Shown: positions 1 through 11,935 of the stretch, piece after piece
How positions within the stretch are numbered: position 1 is the first letter of the stretch
How the letters are laid out: the number at the start of each line of letters is the position of its first letter
NCBI GenBank assembly: GCA_964036665.1
Contig: OZ038526.1
Coordinates: forward strand, 25,730,001 to 25,794,000
DNA length: 64,000 nt
Origin: Gordius sp. MW1
Taxonomy: Eukaryota > Nematomorpha > Gordioida > Gordea > Gordiidae
Direction: 5' to 3'
Made by a program: the position numbers and the translations under genes
The notes under the pieces: model-generated
The model's database searches: none
Told to the model about the DNA's origin: nothing
What the model saw: only the letters and a program-made list of their open reading frames with translations

Positions 1-3000
1 TACATATCCATTATCTTGTCTGCTTAACCCGGAGGCGATGGCATTAGTATCTCCACCTCGTTTTTTGAGCTTGTCCTTTAATTCCGAAAATAAATTTGCC
101 CTTTTATCTAATTCTCGATCGACAAGCTGACTATTCATAGCCACAGTATTAGCGCTACCATTCTCACTTTCGACCTCCAATAATTTCGGTAGGAGCGTCT
201 CTAACGGTGTTCTTGGTCTTGTTTTATTAAGGTTCTCTTCATGAGGGGGGCTCTTGTTAACTTTATTTACACTTGTAGGATATTCTGTAGAAGCCGATGA
301 TGGTGACCTAGGTTCAGACGCTGCGTTAGCCATTAGAAGTAAATGCTGTTGTTTCTGGATATTTTCTAGGCTTTTATCTCTCTTTCGACGCGTTTCTAAT
401 GCTCCATCTTCGGTTAAATTTGAATGACGTCCCGTACCTTCATTTCTGTTATAACCTAGAAGCTATCGAATATTAATTAAAATGGTAAAGTGATTTTTTT
501 AATTTAATCAAAGACTTCATAAATGTTTAGTTTTAAACCGGATCCACATTAGACAATCCTGTGAGTATAGGAGGCTGGTCATTAACTTTGGGGTTGTGGG
601 ACAATTTTGCAGACTGATCATTGGTTTGAAGTTCTGAGTAAGTTGTAGGAGATTTAAATGAGGCAGCAGCTGGGGTTTCATAAATTATACCTCTTTGTTT
701 TGTATTCTTAATATGAGTGTAGGTGTCATGAGATTGTAAGATCGGTCCTTGGTAATTTTGTTTGAGAGGGTCATATATAGCTGTTGCGGGATGCCAGTTA
801 TCTTCGGCACCTTGAGGTTTTTGGAAGACCTAAAGATTTATAAAATTTCAATCAAATGTTTGATATATTTTATTTATCTCAAATTTGGATGATTGATGTT
901 AATGACTTTTACAGATTATTGTATAACAATAGTTTTTTTGAGTCAAGATAAAAAATTAAATTTATTTGAGTCGGTTAATTTGAATATAAACTCAATATTC
1001 TTAGTCGGGCCGATGCGATAAAAGATTAGACTTTTTTTATTTTCTTAGGATATTTACTGAAACTTGAACATTTTAAATTTAAAATCAGTCCAGAGAACAA
1101 TTATTTAGATATCGCACATGAGAACATAAGATATAATGTTTTTGCGAAAACGCAGTTGTACTTAGCCCACAGGATTCATAGTTCAAGTTAATATATACTT
1201 AATTTGTATTATATCAACGACAAATGATGAATTTTTAACCTGGAACCGATCCAAACCTAATTAGTTATTAAAAATGAGTCTTTATTAGGAATATTTAAAA
1301 TATGCGTAAAACATCTATATATCACTGAAACATAGCAAATAGAAAACGTAGGATATCATTCTAACTTTATTAACAATTTCAGGACATGAGTTTTTATATG
1401 CTCGTGTTATAATACTCTAAGACAGCTATGTATAAATAAATTGATAGTTGCATTTTATTTTAAAAATTTAACCCTGTTATCGCTATTTTCGTGCCCACGG
1501 GCCCCTAATAAGTCATGTTCGGATCTACTGTGATTTATTTTAGGAATCGTCACTATGGATTCATTAGTTAGACTATCTGTTCTCTTTATAGCCCCGGGCA
1601 TCGCCCCGATTTGATTGACTATAGGCTAGAAGAAAGTGTAAACCAAATAAATTCTTTAATTATTTTAAAAAATACTTTCAACCATTATTTATTTAACTAT
1701 AACTGAAAAGGTGAAATATGTCAGGTATAACTACTAATTAAGAAGTGTGATTACTTGATGTCCTTGGGTAGGTTGTGGTGGCAGCATTTGAGGTCCCTCA
1801 ACACCTTCTGTAAAGCTTAATGGAAACCATCCTGATCTAATAAACAAGGTGATAGTAAATTGTGCTACTGTCAATGTTTATCTAAAAGGCTACAAATCAA
1901 GATCCTAATCTATTAAGACGATTGTTGAAATCCTATTATTTTTAAATTATACCTTTGATATGAGGAAATTAAACATATTTAAAGCTAAGACTATATTACT
2001 TTCCGGTGTTTAAATTGTCCCCGAAGTGCCAGCCATTTTTCAAAACACCGGGAGTCAATGCTATCATATCACCTTCGTTCAATTCAAGTTGGTTGGTGTC
2101 GTAAGTGCTGTTGCTGTCATGAGCCTTTTTGTGGTATGGATAAAGAGCTTTCACGAGTGTTTTACTAAAACCGAAATAATCTTTATAATTCTATATCTTT
2201 GATTTCCAAAATAACGTTATAAAAAAGATTGATTTATAATTTGGGAAACAGTTCAAAAATTTGTAGAGTTACCCGTTGTGCAAAACCGGAGTTTTCATAT
2301 AAGGTGATGGGCCATCTAAACATAAAAGTCATTCTTTTTTAATACAAAATGATTATAGCTTGATAATGTTGGCTCAATAATAATGTTATTAATAAAGATT
2401 GATTAAACATTACTTATAAACGGCTACTTTTAAAAATTGAAAAACAACAAATGGTTTGATATAACGAAATTTACATCCATCATAATGAATTTGAGCTGAT
2501 TGATGAATCGAGTGAGGGCGATAATGCTGTGCATTAGTATCATGTAATGATGGATTCCGGGCTATAACCAAGGGATTAGCGTAGGTATCTCGTGCCGCAT
2601 AAACTTCTGAAACAGATCTACCATCATATGTTCCGTCAATTTGATGGCTATTATTTAAATTAGTAGCGTTATTGTTCCCATTTACTGGAGTATTGGAAGC
2701 CATGGATCCCATCGATTCTCCACTAACAAACCCGGAGGACGTTGAGGAATTTCTGCCAGACGTTTCTAGTTTCCCATTAGCCACGACGGCACGGGGTGCA
2801 CCATTTTGAGAAACATTGCGATCAGCTGGATTTCTGTACCCTGTTTGATTTGCGCCCCCATATCCACTCATGATTGATAACGTCGATGAATACAAATAAT
2901 CGTAAGTGTCTGGTTCGTAACCATTGGGATTTCCGTCATGACCTTGAGCATAGTATCCATTTTGAAGCGGGTTAAAATTATTGTAATCTACAGTTTGACC

Positions 3001-5302
3001 GGTCATGTTAGCACCTTTATTACCTCCTACGTAACCGTATATGTAGTTATGAGGTCCATTATTTGGTGGCACAGCTGCATTGTAATAAGAGCGACCTTTT
3101 CCTTGCACATCGTTAAGTGAATTACCAGTAATAATTTGAGAGTGATATTTATCCTTCGGTAGTACATCATATATGGTAGAATTAAGATCGAGCATCTTAA
3201 ATTATTCGATTAAACACTATTTGGTATAGAAATTACTTTCATATTGTCTCCAATAATTTTATCCAACTCTGGCGAATGATACAAGTTATTACTATTGAAC
3301 AAAGGAGTCCATACTTCGATTTTATTTTGAAAGAGTATTATTATCTATTTATTATATAGGTAAAGAAATGTATATTTATAAATTAAAATTATTTAACTTT
3401 TTGACATTCGGCGAGCATACACTTTATTCTGTTACAGTGCTTCTCTAAGATTTTAGTATAACATTGCTTCTCATTTGCGTAGGCCTATAAAAATATGTTT
3501 AAAGGGTTGGTTTATAGAGACCCTTTATTGATGATAACAATTATGATAAATAAATAGAACTTACCATCTTTAACGATTGTATCCTATATTCATCCAACTG
3601 TTTTCCAACTTCATTCAATTGCCACATGTGCTAAAAATATGGATAATTGTATTAAGACGATTTTTATGTTAATACTAAAAAAGACCAGTTATGTATGACG
3701 GATGTATCTTTTTCCCCGTGACATGGCAAAAAACATTGCTAGTTTATTATATAACAAAATGCATAATTTGTTAAATTTTATTGAGCTATATAGTGGTATT
3801 AAAATAAGCTATTAGTTTAATCTGCACCTTATCTTGTTATTATACCTTCATTTCTGATTCTTTGTTGCCGCTCATTACATCGGTAGCATTAAATTTGCGC
3901 ATTTGGCCGGAATCTTTAAGTGTATTAAGGTTGGTGTCAATTGAAGAATAGGTGTTGCCAGTGGTGCTATTAGAGTTAGGGGCTCGTCCATTTAGAATGC
4001 CATTTTTCAGTATGCCGCCATTACCCACTGCAGAATTCCTATTATTTTTTTTTCGCTGTTTTTTAAGTTGACTTAGTACTTTATCATAAGCGTCCGTATG
4101 ATAGCGGTTTCCACTTTGGTATTTTTTGTATTCACCCTAAAGAAGTTTTCACATGTTATCAAATTTAAATTTTTTCCATGTATATCAAAAAGGGGGTATG
4201 ATATACGACAGTACTAAATGAACCTGCATGTTTTTGAGGTCCTGTTCTACCATGGAATCGACAAAATTCATGTAATCGAGGTTAAACGATTTAAGCTGTA
4301 TCAAAAGAAGAGATGATTACACATGATTATTTAGGATGTTAAAAAGTTTTTTACATTTTTATATTGAAAGTGGATTATAAATGTCTTACCATCATACTAG
4401 TTTGCATGTGAAGATCGCGATGGAGATCGGCTATCTCAATAAGTGCGGATCCTTAAAGAATTAAAAAGTGGTTAATTTTTAAGAGCTATAAATAGTGATA
4501 TTTAAACTTCGTTTGGTTGCGTGCAGGCCTTTTAAACTGGAAAAAACCAATTATATCTATTGTAAGGGTTTATTAGCTAATGCCCGGGCGCAGCCAGGAT
4601 TAAAATTAGCGGGGGGGGCAATAATGATTTAGGGAGGGGCAAAATAATAATTTTTTTAACATTTCAGTCATAAATAGATAATTTAAAATATTTTTTAAAT
4701 TTAAAGGGAGACAGCCGCCCCTCCCTGCCACCCCCTGGCTACGCCTATGAGAATGTGAATATATCATTATCAAATGATAATTATGTTCATCGTATTATAC
4801 CCTTTGAAAAATATATTTTTTAAATTTGAAGGGAGCACAAGGTGCATTAAACAAACTTAAGAGCGGGCCGATTGAGGCAAAAAAAGAGAAGTGGGCCAAT
4901 TTCGACCTATTTTGACATTCGTAGACTTCCGATATCAAAAACCTTAGTTATAGAAGAATTCAATAGAAAATAATTCAAATATCGTACCAATATCTTTAGT
5001 TATTCCATATCTTTCTCCAGCCGACTGCCCGACCTTAGAAACAGCTTCGTAAAATATTTTTGCAGCATTGTTTGAAGCTAAAACATATTAATAAAATTAA
5101 AAGTTAACTTTAAAATTTAACAAATGAAAATTTAAGCAAATTATTTTTTGTTTTAAATTAGCATTTTTAGTAAATATAATCGAATATATTTACCCGTTTG
5201 AGTTCTCATGTAATTTCGTCCCGCATTAACTAATTGCCTAGTTGCAGGTGTAAAATTTTCTCCCAAATTCTGTTTGCGTTTAAAGAATGAAGTTATAGTC
5301 AT
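1..5302 (-). CDS. BAIAP2: BAIAP2/IRSp53-like I-BAR and SH3 domain protein, 14 exons, 3' end off the window
   Basis: Exons on the minus strand: 5302-5194, 5077-4988, 4451-4390, 4295-4224, 4136-3846, 3630-3565, 3484-3398, 3344-3237, 3195-2475, 2315-2273, 2164-2000, 1836-1755, 829-539 and 462 to base 1. All junctions are GT-AG and all phases match, giving 883 codons still open at base 1. Residues about 20-290 match the I-BAR (IMD) domain, the membrane-curving helix bundle of this family: NFTPATRQLVNAGRNY, then LKSFNLDYM, KKYQSGNRYHTDAYDKVLSQ and NEKQCY line up in order with IRSp53. Residues about 551-625 form an SH3 domain (VKALYPY, LELNEGDMIALTPG, GWHFGDN, then GWFPLSF across a splice). A long Asn/Gly/Ser-rich linker (exon 3195-2475) separates them. 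The last exon has a WH2-like RANLFSELKDKLKK. Family members link Rac/Cdc42 and actin regulators at the plasma membrane. The true start is uncertain, because the 36-codon first exon may begin at an acceptor at 5269. Confidence 0.88.
4582..4750. mobile_element. short inverted-repeat element of the GCGTAGCC family, in an intron of the IRSp53-like gene
   Basis: Left end GGGCGCAGCCAGGATT and right end, reverse-complemented, AGGCGTAGCCAGGGGG form imperfect terminal inverted repeats around a core with GGGAGGGGC motifs. Similar elements occur at 42184-42322 and 55361-55514. It lies inside the 536-nt intron 4452-4987. No coding capacity; non-autonomous. Confidence 0.6.
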
Positions 5303-5351
5303 GTTTAAATAAAAATCGATAATGAAAAGGACACGGTTTATATAAATATGC

Positions 5352-5419
5352 AATTTTGGAAAGGCCTTCTTCGATATGACTTAATGATGTGGCAAATGTA
5401 TCGTCGTAATTAGATTGAC
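5352..5419 (-). other. candidate upstream coding exon of the IRSp53-like gene
   Basis: On the minus strand an acceptor-like ACTAAAG precedes 22 open codons ending HIEEGLSKI. If joined in frame to NLGENFTP (exon 5269-5194), the result aligns without a gap to the first I-BAR helix just before the conserved F-x-P of IRSp53. The problem is the 3' edge: the in-phase boundary at 5352 would need a GC donor (GCATAT) rather than GT. The alternative is that translation starts at the ATG at 5302. I favour an upstream exon on protein grounds but the splice site is weak. Confidence 0.35.
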
Positions 5420-7024
5420 CTTTAGTAATTATGGAATTTATAATAGATGTTGCATCACATTAAAAGCATATTAAATAAATTTAAAAAGCAGTTTACTGCT
5501 CATAAAAAACAAATTTAAATCAAAGAGACGCAGTAAATTTAAAACTGTTATTCCATAAATTGTCTATTTCCTAGCGTGTAAAGTAATGTATAACTACATC
5601 ATTTATACGGGATCCTCCCACCTTTATATAATTTATGTAGAATTGTTACATGTATCCTGTGTTACTGTACTTGCAAAAATACAATTATAAGAAATACGTT
5701 AAATGCTAAATTAATATTTATAAATTGTACATGTCTTCAATTCATTTATGGGTGTTATAAATTATATTTTTATTTTATTTGTGATAAACTAACCCCCCCC
5801 CCCCCCCCTAAAAAATTATTAAATGATTAGCTACTTTTAAAATATAAAAAAACTATACATTTAAAATCTTTCCATTTTAATCTTTTTATAGAAATAGTGA
5901 AGATAGGACACTTTGCACATCTTTAAAATTTTAAATACTCTAAAAAAACGCGAGCCCTACATTTAAAGAAAATTTAAAAAGCGACGTGAATGAATTGGGT
6001 TAAAGAGTTTTCCTTATAGCGTTTCTCAACGAAAAGTAAGACTTCTTTCGACAATTTCAAGGATGAATGTTGCGGAGAAAGGTCTACCCTATTTTCCCAA
6101 CTCTAAGGATCTTATACACTACACAGTTTATTATAATTGTTGAAGTAGATGATTAAAAATGAAAAAATCTCAAGACAGAATAAAGGTGCTTGTTTATGAA
6201 ATTAACTCGTTAAGAATTGGGGCGTACCAGGTCATATACTTATTTCCTAAACTTTCTGACAAATACATCACAAATTGACGCCATGCGAGACTTGCAAAGT
6301 ATACAAATTACCTAATCAGTTGCACCTTTAAAGGCATACAAACCTTAAAAATAAGTTTATTGAAATTACAAAAATCGGAACTTTGTTAAATCAACAATAA
6401 AAATTATTAAAAATATTCATGATAAAATTCTAAAAAATGAAAAGTTTTAACGTTTGCGATAGGATCTGACATTCTCAATATTGATCTCAAAATTAAGTAT
6501 AGAATCATGTGGTTATTAAATAATATAAGAATAATTTAATATATAGATGGTATAGAGAAGCACGATGGGTACAGTATGTATTGAAAAAGTTATAAGTTTA
6601 AGTACTATACATATATTCAAGAACCCAAACACTTACATATTAATCCTTCGTTGAACTTATAGAAAAATGGAATTATCGAAATAAGCACAGCAATCCATTG
6701 TTAGAGATCGCATAATTTCTATGTATCTAAGCCGTAAACAGCAGCCTAAAATGGGGAATCTTATGGGTTGTACTTGCTTTTTAAAGCGGAGAAAGGTTTA
6801 ATTTAATCATTACAATTAGATCCTTAACCACTGTTTTTTAGCTTTAAGCCTGCTAAAATAATTTTACACAAACTTCTAAAAAAAGTCATACACATAAAAA
6901 TTTGTATTTAATAGAAAATTAACCGAATATTAGAAAGACAATATGACTTACATTAATTAAAAATCGTTTATCAAATAATATCCTCTTAAAAAAATCGATT
7001 AAGATGACTCAAGTATAATTCAGG
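5420..7024. other. AT-rich sequence without a recognisable gene
   Basis: No ORF, domain or splice chain stands out. It contains a run of 16 C at 5793-5808. Promoter elements of the IRSp53-like gene probably lie here because the gene reads leftward from its edge, but I cannot point to a specific site. Confidence 0.5.
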
Positions 7025-7206
7025 TATTGTTGTATAAAAAGGGTGGATTTGGAGTGATAACGTGAGTAGAGGGAAATGGAACGCAATATTTCGGACACTT
7101 ATGGTCCATCTTCATAGAAAAAAAAATAATGAAAAAGGAGAAGATGAAGTCTCAAAAAATAAAACTCACGTTATCAATCCAAATCCACCGTTTTTATACA
7201 ACGATA
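7025..7206. mobile_element. fold-back MITE, 182 bp
   Basis: The left arm starts TATTGTTGTATAAAAA and the right arm, reverse-complemented, starts TATCGTTGTATAAAAA. Both continue with GGTGGATTTGGA and TGATAACGTGAGT, so about 45 bp of inverted repeat flank a short centre. No ORF. I could not settle a target-site duplication. The AAATCCACC motif recurs at about 10315, suggesting a relative there. Confidence 0.7.
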
Positions 7207-10200
7207 TTCATATAAACGGATTGACAATTCAAGGGTAATTCTTAGAAGGTTGTTCGAAATTGTTCCAACTATGAAGCTAAATGCATACATCATTCATATA
7301 TAAAAACAATCCTTTGATTTACCTACACAAAATTTTATTTTTAGCTTATTCCTAGAATTATAACTAACATATCAATAAAACATCCGTATTTAATTAAATT
7401 GCCATTTTCATCAATTGAAGGATTTGGAACAGAACAACAATTTTAACTCTTTGTAATTTAAAATTAGCAGAGTACATTGCGAAACTGCGTGATTTTTGAA
7501 AGTGGAATGACCTTTTCCTGCAAAGTTTTACGATCCGTTTTTTATAGTTGCGGGGTCATGCGCAATCTCAATGAGACTATATTATCAGGATCCGGCAGCG
7601 ATTTAATTACGAAATTCGCACAAAATTTGACATGAAAGTGGTTTGTATTTGAAATTAAAAGTTCAAATTTTCTTATAAAATATAGAGTAACTAAGGGCAG
7701 GGATTCCAAAGGCTGACCTCTTTTGATTGATAATTTTGCGGTTTAAAATTTTCAATGATTTTTCGTGGGGCATCACTTTTAATATATTTCAAAAGCGGCC
7801 AACTTAATTTAGAATTATCATAGAAGTTTGATTATTCTTGAATAGTTTTCTCCTATAAATTTGAGTTCAATTCAAACCTACCAACTTTAAATTTGTCAAT
7901 ACTTCATATTTATTAAAATTACCCAAAAATATGTAAATAGCAAAAACGATAAATATGAATGGGTCATACTAAATGATAGAAGTAGAGAAAACGTATCCAA
8001 TGCCAGTCTAAAAATAACTGACCAACGTAGCACACAGCGTTTATTAGTAAACTATTCTTATTTTATGTTAGTGGGGGCCTTTTGAACCAAATTAATTGTT
8101 TATTGAATTGGCGTTCATTGGATTTATTATGTTATAAATATACCTAATTCAATGGAATGTTTATACGCCTCCAGGCCGTGTTGAATAATCAAATATAAAA
8201 CTTCTGACTCAATTACACTTGTGGATGAAATTAGATTAGATATAGTTTCCATCTCAAAATTGGAAGTTCCTCATAGTCATATTTATAAATAGTATAAATC
8301 TTATAATGAAAAAAACTATTGAGATTCACCAGTATTGAAATTAAGAGGATTTTTCTTTCACTAAATTGAATTATAAATCTGTGTTTGCTAAGATATGGTA
8401 TTCGACTTTTTTAAGTTCTATTAAAATTAATTATCTCGCTTATAGAAAGCTAATAAAGCGATATCATTTAAAAAAATTTACCAACCCTATCACATGATTT
8501 GAGTCAAAATCGATCTTAAATTTTCTCCATTAATGTTAACACATATGTTTATTTTTAATATTTTTATAATTTATTTAAAATAATGTACCTTATAAATCTC
8601 TTCTACTAGTCCGTGAATTTTTTCCGTACGCGTAGCCATGAAATTTTTATGCGGTTATTGTTCAATGGATAATTGGATTGTCTTAGAATTAACTATATTT
8701 GATCAATACCATTTCACGAGCCTAAATCACTCAATCACTATGTGCGGTTACACATGATAATAAATTAATAAAGATTTTCTTCGTTCTATTCCCTCTGAAA
8801 TGTTTAATTTTCTTCCGGGTTTTTTGGTTGGAATTTGTTGGAACAGATTAAAATTATATCTACGTAGAGTCTTACACTTTGCTTAACCAGTCTCGTGTAA
8901 TGTTCAAAAGTTCACTAAATGGCCAGTAAAATATAGTACCTTAGGCGAGCGAGCGAGCGTATGTTCTGGTCGGAAGTTTTTGAAAGTCGTAAAACAAGTT
9001 CTATTTCAGGGTATAGGTGTGGTGTGGTTTATACGATGCCTTTACAAAGTTAAGGATTTCGAATAATGGTTAAGCACTGGTAGTTAGTTCTTATATTTTT
9101 AGGAAACTAAGCTTTTTTGGCTAGTAAATATAAAACTTGGGTAGCAGGACACTATTTTGGGAAAAATGTCGTTGAAAGGGAGAAGGGAGATATAATTTAT
9201 TTGCCTCGAGGTCTTGTTATGTCAAGCGAGGACAGAAGAGAATGAAGGGGGTTAAAAACATTGGACATTTTGGGTCGCAATATCTTGTTTTTTGGAGGGA
9301 TGGGGGCATGCGCATTATCGAGACTTTTAGTAAATCTGTCATTTTCGGGAGGCATTTCTTCGCATATATTTTAGGTCAAAAGCCTAAGCACGATGTTACA
9401 AGTAAAAGTAACGTTTTACCTTAGCATGGCAATGGATTATTTATCATGCAAGGGAGTGGGGTAGGTTGGAAAGTGATGTATGTGGGTAACAATGAAAAGG
9501 TAAGAAGGCGAATTATGTTAAAATGGTAAAATAGGGGTTGACAATAGTAGAACGAAAGGAGGAGACAAAGGATGATTACACTATAATAATGTTTTTTTCT
9601 AATATGCCTCCTTTTCTCCTTCCAAGTTAAACTTTCTCTAATTACTTGATAATTTGTTGCTTTTACTAGTTACAACATTAAATTTGAAGAAGTGAGGCTA
9701 AAGTCTAAAACGTTTAAGATCTTCTATTTTGTTTAATAATTGACTTCTGAATTGCCTTTTATGAGGAATAAATTTAATAGGAGTCAAAAGGCGATTTAAT
9801 GCTTTTGTTTTTCTAAGAATGATATGATGAAGACTGAAGAGTATCAATAATAACAATTTTTTGCAGTTTTTATACTAAGCTACTAATCAAAAAATCGTAA
9901 TCTTATGTATTATATATATATCAATTACAGTTTATTTAAATTGATATAATTAGATAACTCTCTCCCCGCATTTTAATTTATCCGTTCATGAATGGGATGT
10001 TCCTTATCATAGACATAATCAGCGAGCGGCCTTTAGATTAAACACCTACGTTTTACCTAATATGATCATGATGATGCCTTTGTACTGTGTGCATTTCAAG
10101 GATGCGCATTTTATTTTTTGGAACAACACGCAATATTAAAATTCATAATTTATTCATATAAAAAATGCATTCATTTAAAATTTAAAGTTTTAGTTAAAGC

Positions 10201-10429
10201 CAATAGAAACTAATTTCTTTTTTTCGTATGTGCCACCTAGTAATGGCGATGTTAGATTTGGATAGAATCGACGTAGCTAGGGGGGGGGGGGGTTAGAGGG
10301 ATCATCCCTCCATCCAAATCCACCATTTTGAATAGATAATGAATGATTAACATTTTAAAATATCCTTATTTGCGTCTGGGCGTAGCCAGGTTGATGTCTC
10401 TCTAAACGTAGTTTATTAATTGAGTATAA
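7207..10429. other. AT-rich sequence without a recognisable gene
   Basis: No protein domain or splice chain was recognised. Notable only are a GAGC-type microsatellite near 8945-8957 and a run of 13 G at 10280-10292 directly after CGTAGCTA, which resembles the G-rich GCGTAGC element family seen elsewhere in the window. Confidence 0.45.
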
Positions 10430-10725
10430 TTAGAAAATTATATAGCTACCCTACACAGAATATTAATTGCTATGCAATTTATGGGCTCGTTTTTTGTTGT
10501 CCGTCCGTCCGTCTGTCCGTCCGTTACCCTCCCTATCTATTTGCATTGGGTATATTAGGTTATCGCTTTTTTAAATTAATGCATGAGATAGAGGTGCCCC
10601 ACCCCTCATCTCTATCTCCCTCGCTGTGTTATTTTTTAAATATATGCATAAAAGGTGCCCCACCCCTCATCTCTATCTCCCTCGGTGTGTTATATATAAG
10701 ATTTGTTAAATTATCTATTATATAA

Positions 10726-10960
10726 TAAACATAGATAAAAGTTGTTTACTTTTAATTGCTATGCAATTTAACTAGTTATATAATAAACATAAATAAAAGT
10801 TGTTTACTTTTAATTGCTATGCAATTTAACTAGTTTTTGTTATATAATAAACATAGATAAAAGTTGTTTACTTTTTAATTGCTATGCAATTTAACTAGTT
10901 ATATAATAAACATAAATAAAAGTTGTTTACTTTTTAATTGCTATGCAATTTAACTAGTTT
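10726..10960. repeat. tandem repeat of about 58 bp, four copies
   Basis: Each unit runs from TATAATAAACATA through AAAAGTTGTTTAC and ATTGCTATGCAATTTAACTA. Units differ by a few bases and single-base indels. The same repeat is found inverted at 51990-52235 inside copy C of the composite element and singly at 11188-11247 and 50527-50582. Confidence 0.85.
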
Positions 10961-10974
10961 TGGGGTTAGAATCC

Positions 10975-11935
10975 GGAGTTTTTTTTGACTCTTATGATTG
11001 TTCTTGTTACCATCATTGATAATAAGAATTTTTGGCCGTCCGCTGGCTGCTGACCAATGAAAAAAATGACCATTGGCCAAAATGTGAATCGAAATTATTT
11101 TTTTCGTTTTTTTTGACTATTATGATTGTTCCTGTTTCTACCATTGCTATTATGACTTTTTGGCCGTCCGCTGGCTGCTGACCAATGTTATATAATAAAC
11201 ATAAATAAAAGTTGTTTACTTTTAATTGCTATGCAATTTAACTAGTTTTTGGGTTAGAATCCCGGAGTTTTTTTGACTCTTATGATTGTTCTTGTTACTA
11301 TCATTGATAATAAGACTTTTTGGCCGTCCGTTGGCTGCTGACCAATGAAAAAATGACCATTGGCCAAAATGTGAATCCGAGTTTATTTTTTCGTTTTTTT
11401 TTGACTATTATGATTGTTCCTGTTACTACCATTGCTATTATGACTTTTTGGCCGTCCGCTGGCTCCTGACCGATGGAAAAAATGACCATTGGCCAAAATG
11501 TGAATCGAAATTATTTTTTTCCTTTTTTTTGACTATTATGATTGTTCCTGTTCCTACCATTGCTATTATGAATTTTTGGCCGTCCGCTGGCTGCTGACCA
11601 ATGGAATAAAATGACCATTGGCCAAAATGTGATTCGAAAACTTTTTTTTTGTTTTTTTTTGACTATTATGAATTTATATCCATTTTTACCGTGTCCTGGC
11701 TGCTGACCAATGGAAAAAAAGACCATTGGCCAAAATGTGATTCGAAAATTTTTTTTTCGTTTTTTTTACTCTTATGAATTTATATCCACTTGTACCGTGT
11801 GCTGGCAGCTGACCAATGGAAAAAAATGACCATTGGCCAAAGTGAGCATCAAAATTTTTTTTTCCGTTTTTTTGGCTATCATTGACTTATAGAGTATCTG
11901 TTGGTACTGACCAATAGAGAAAAAGTGACCATATT
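10975..11935. repeat. array of about 129-bp monomers with internal hairpin (copy A)
   Basis: Monomers share TTGGCCGTCCGCTGGCTGCT, then GACCAATG, a short A-rich loop, CATTGGCCAAAATGTG and an A/T-rich tract with GACTATTATGATTGTTC. CCAATG and CATTGG can pair as a hairpin in each unit. Outer monomers toward end module 2 are more diverged and shorter. Confidence 0.85.

Noticed and set aside
2938..3120. 60-codon plus-strand ORF
   Set aside because: Lies opposite the long IRSp53 linker exon and is explained as its shadow.
8930..9540. A non-coding RNA gene near the GAGC repeat
   Set aside because: The composition shifts slightly, but I see no promoter boxes, conserved fold or relation to a known RNA.
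10726..10960. CRISPR-like array
   Set aside because: The 58-bp units are contiguous without unique spacers, and the sequence is from an animal.
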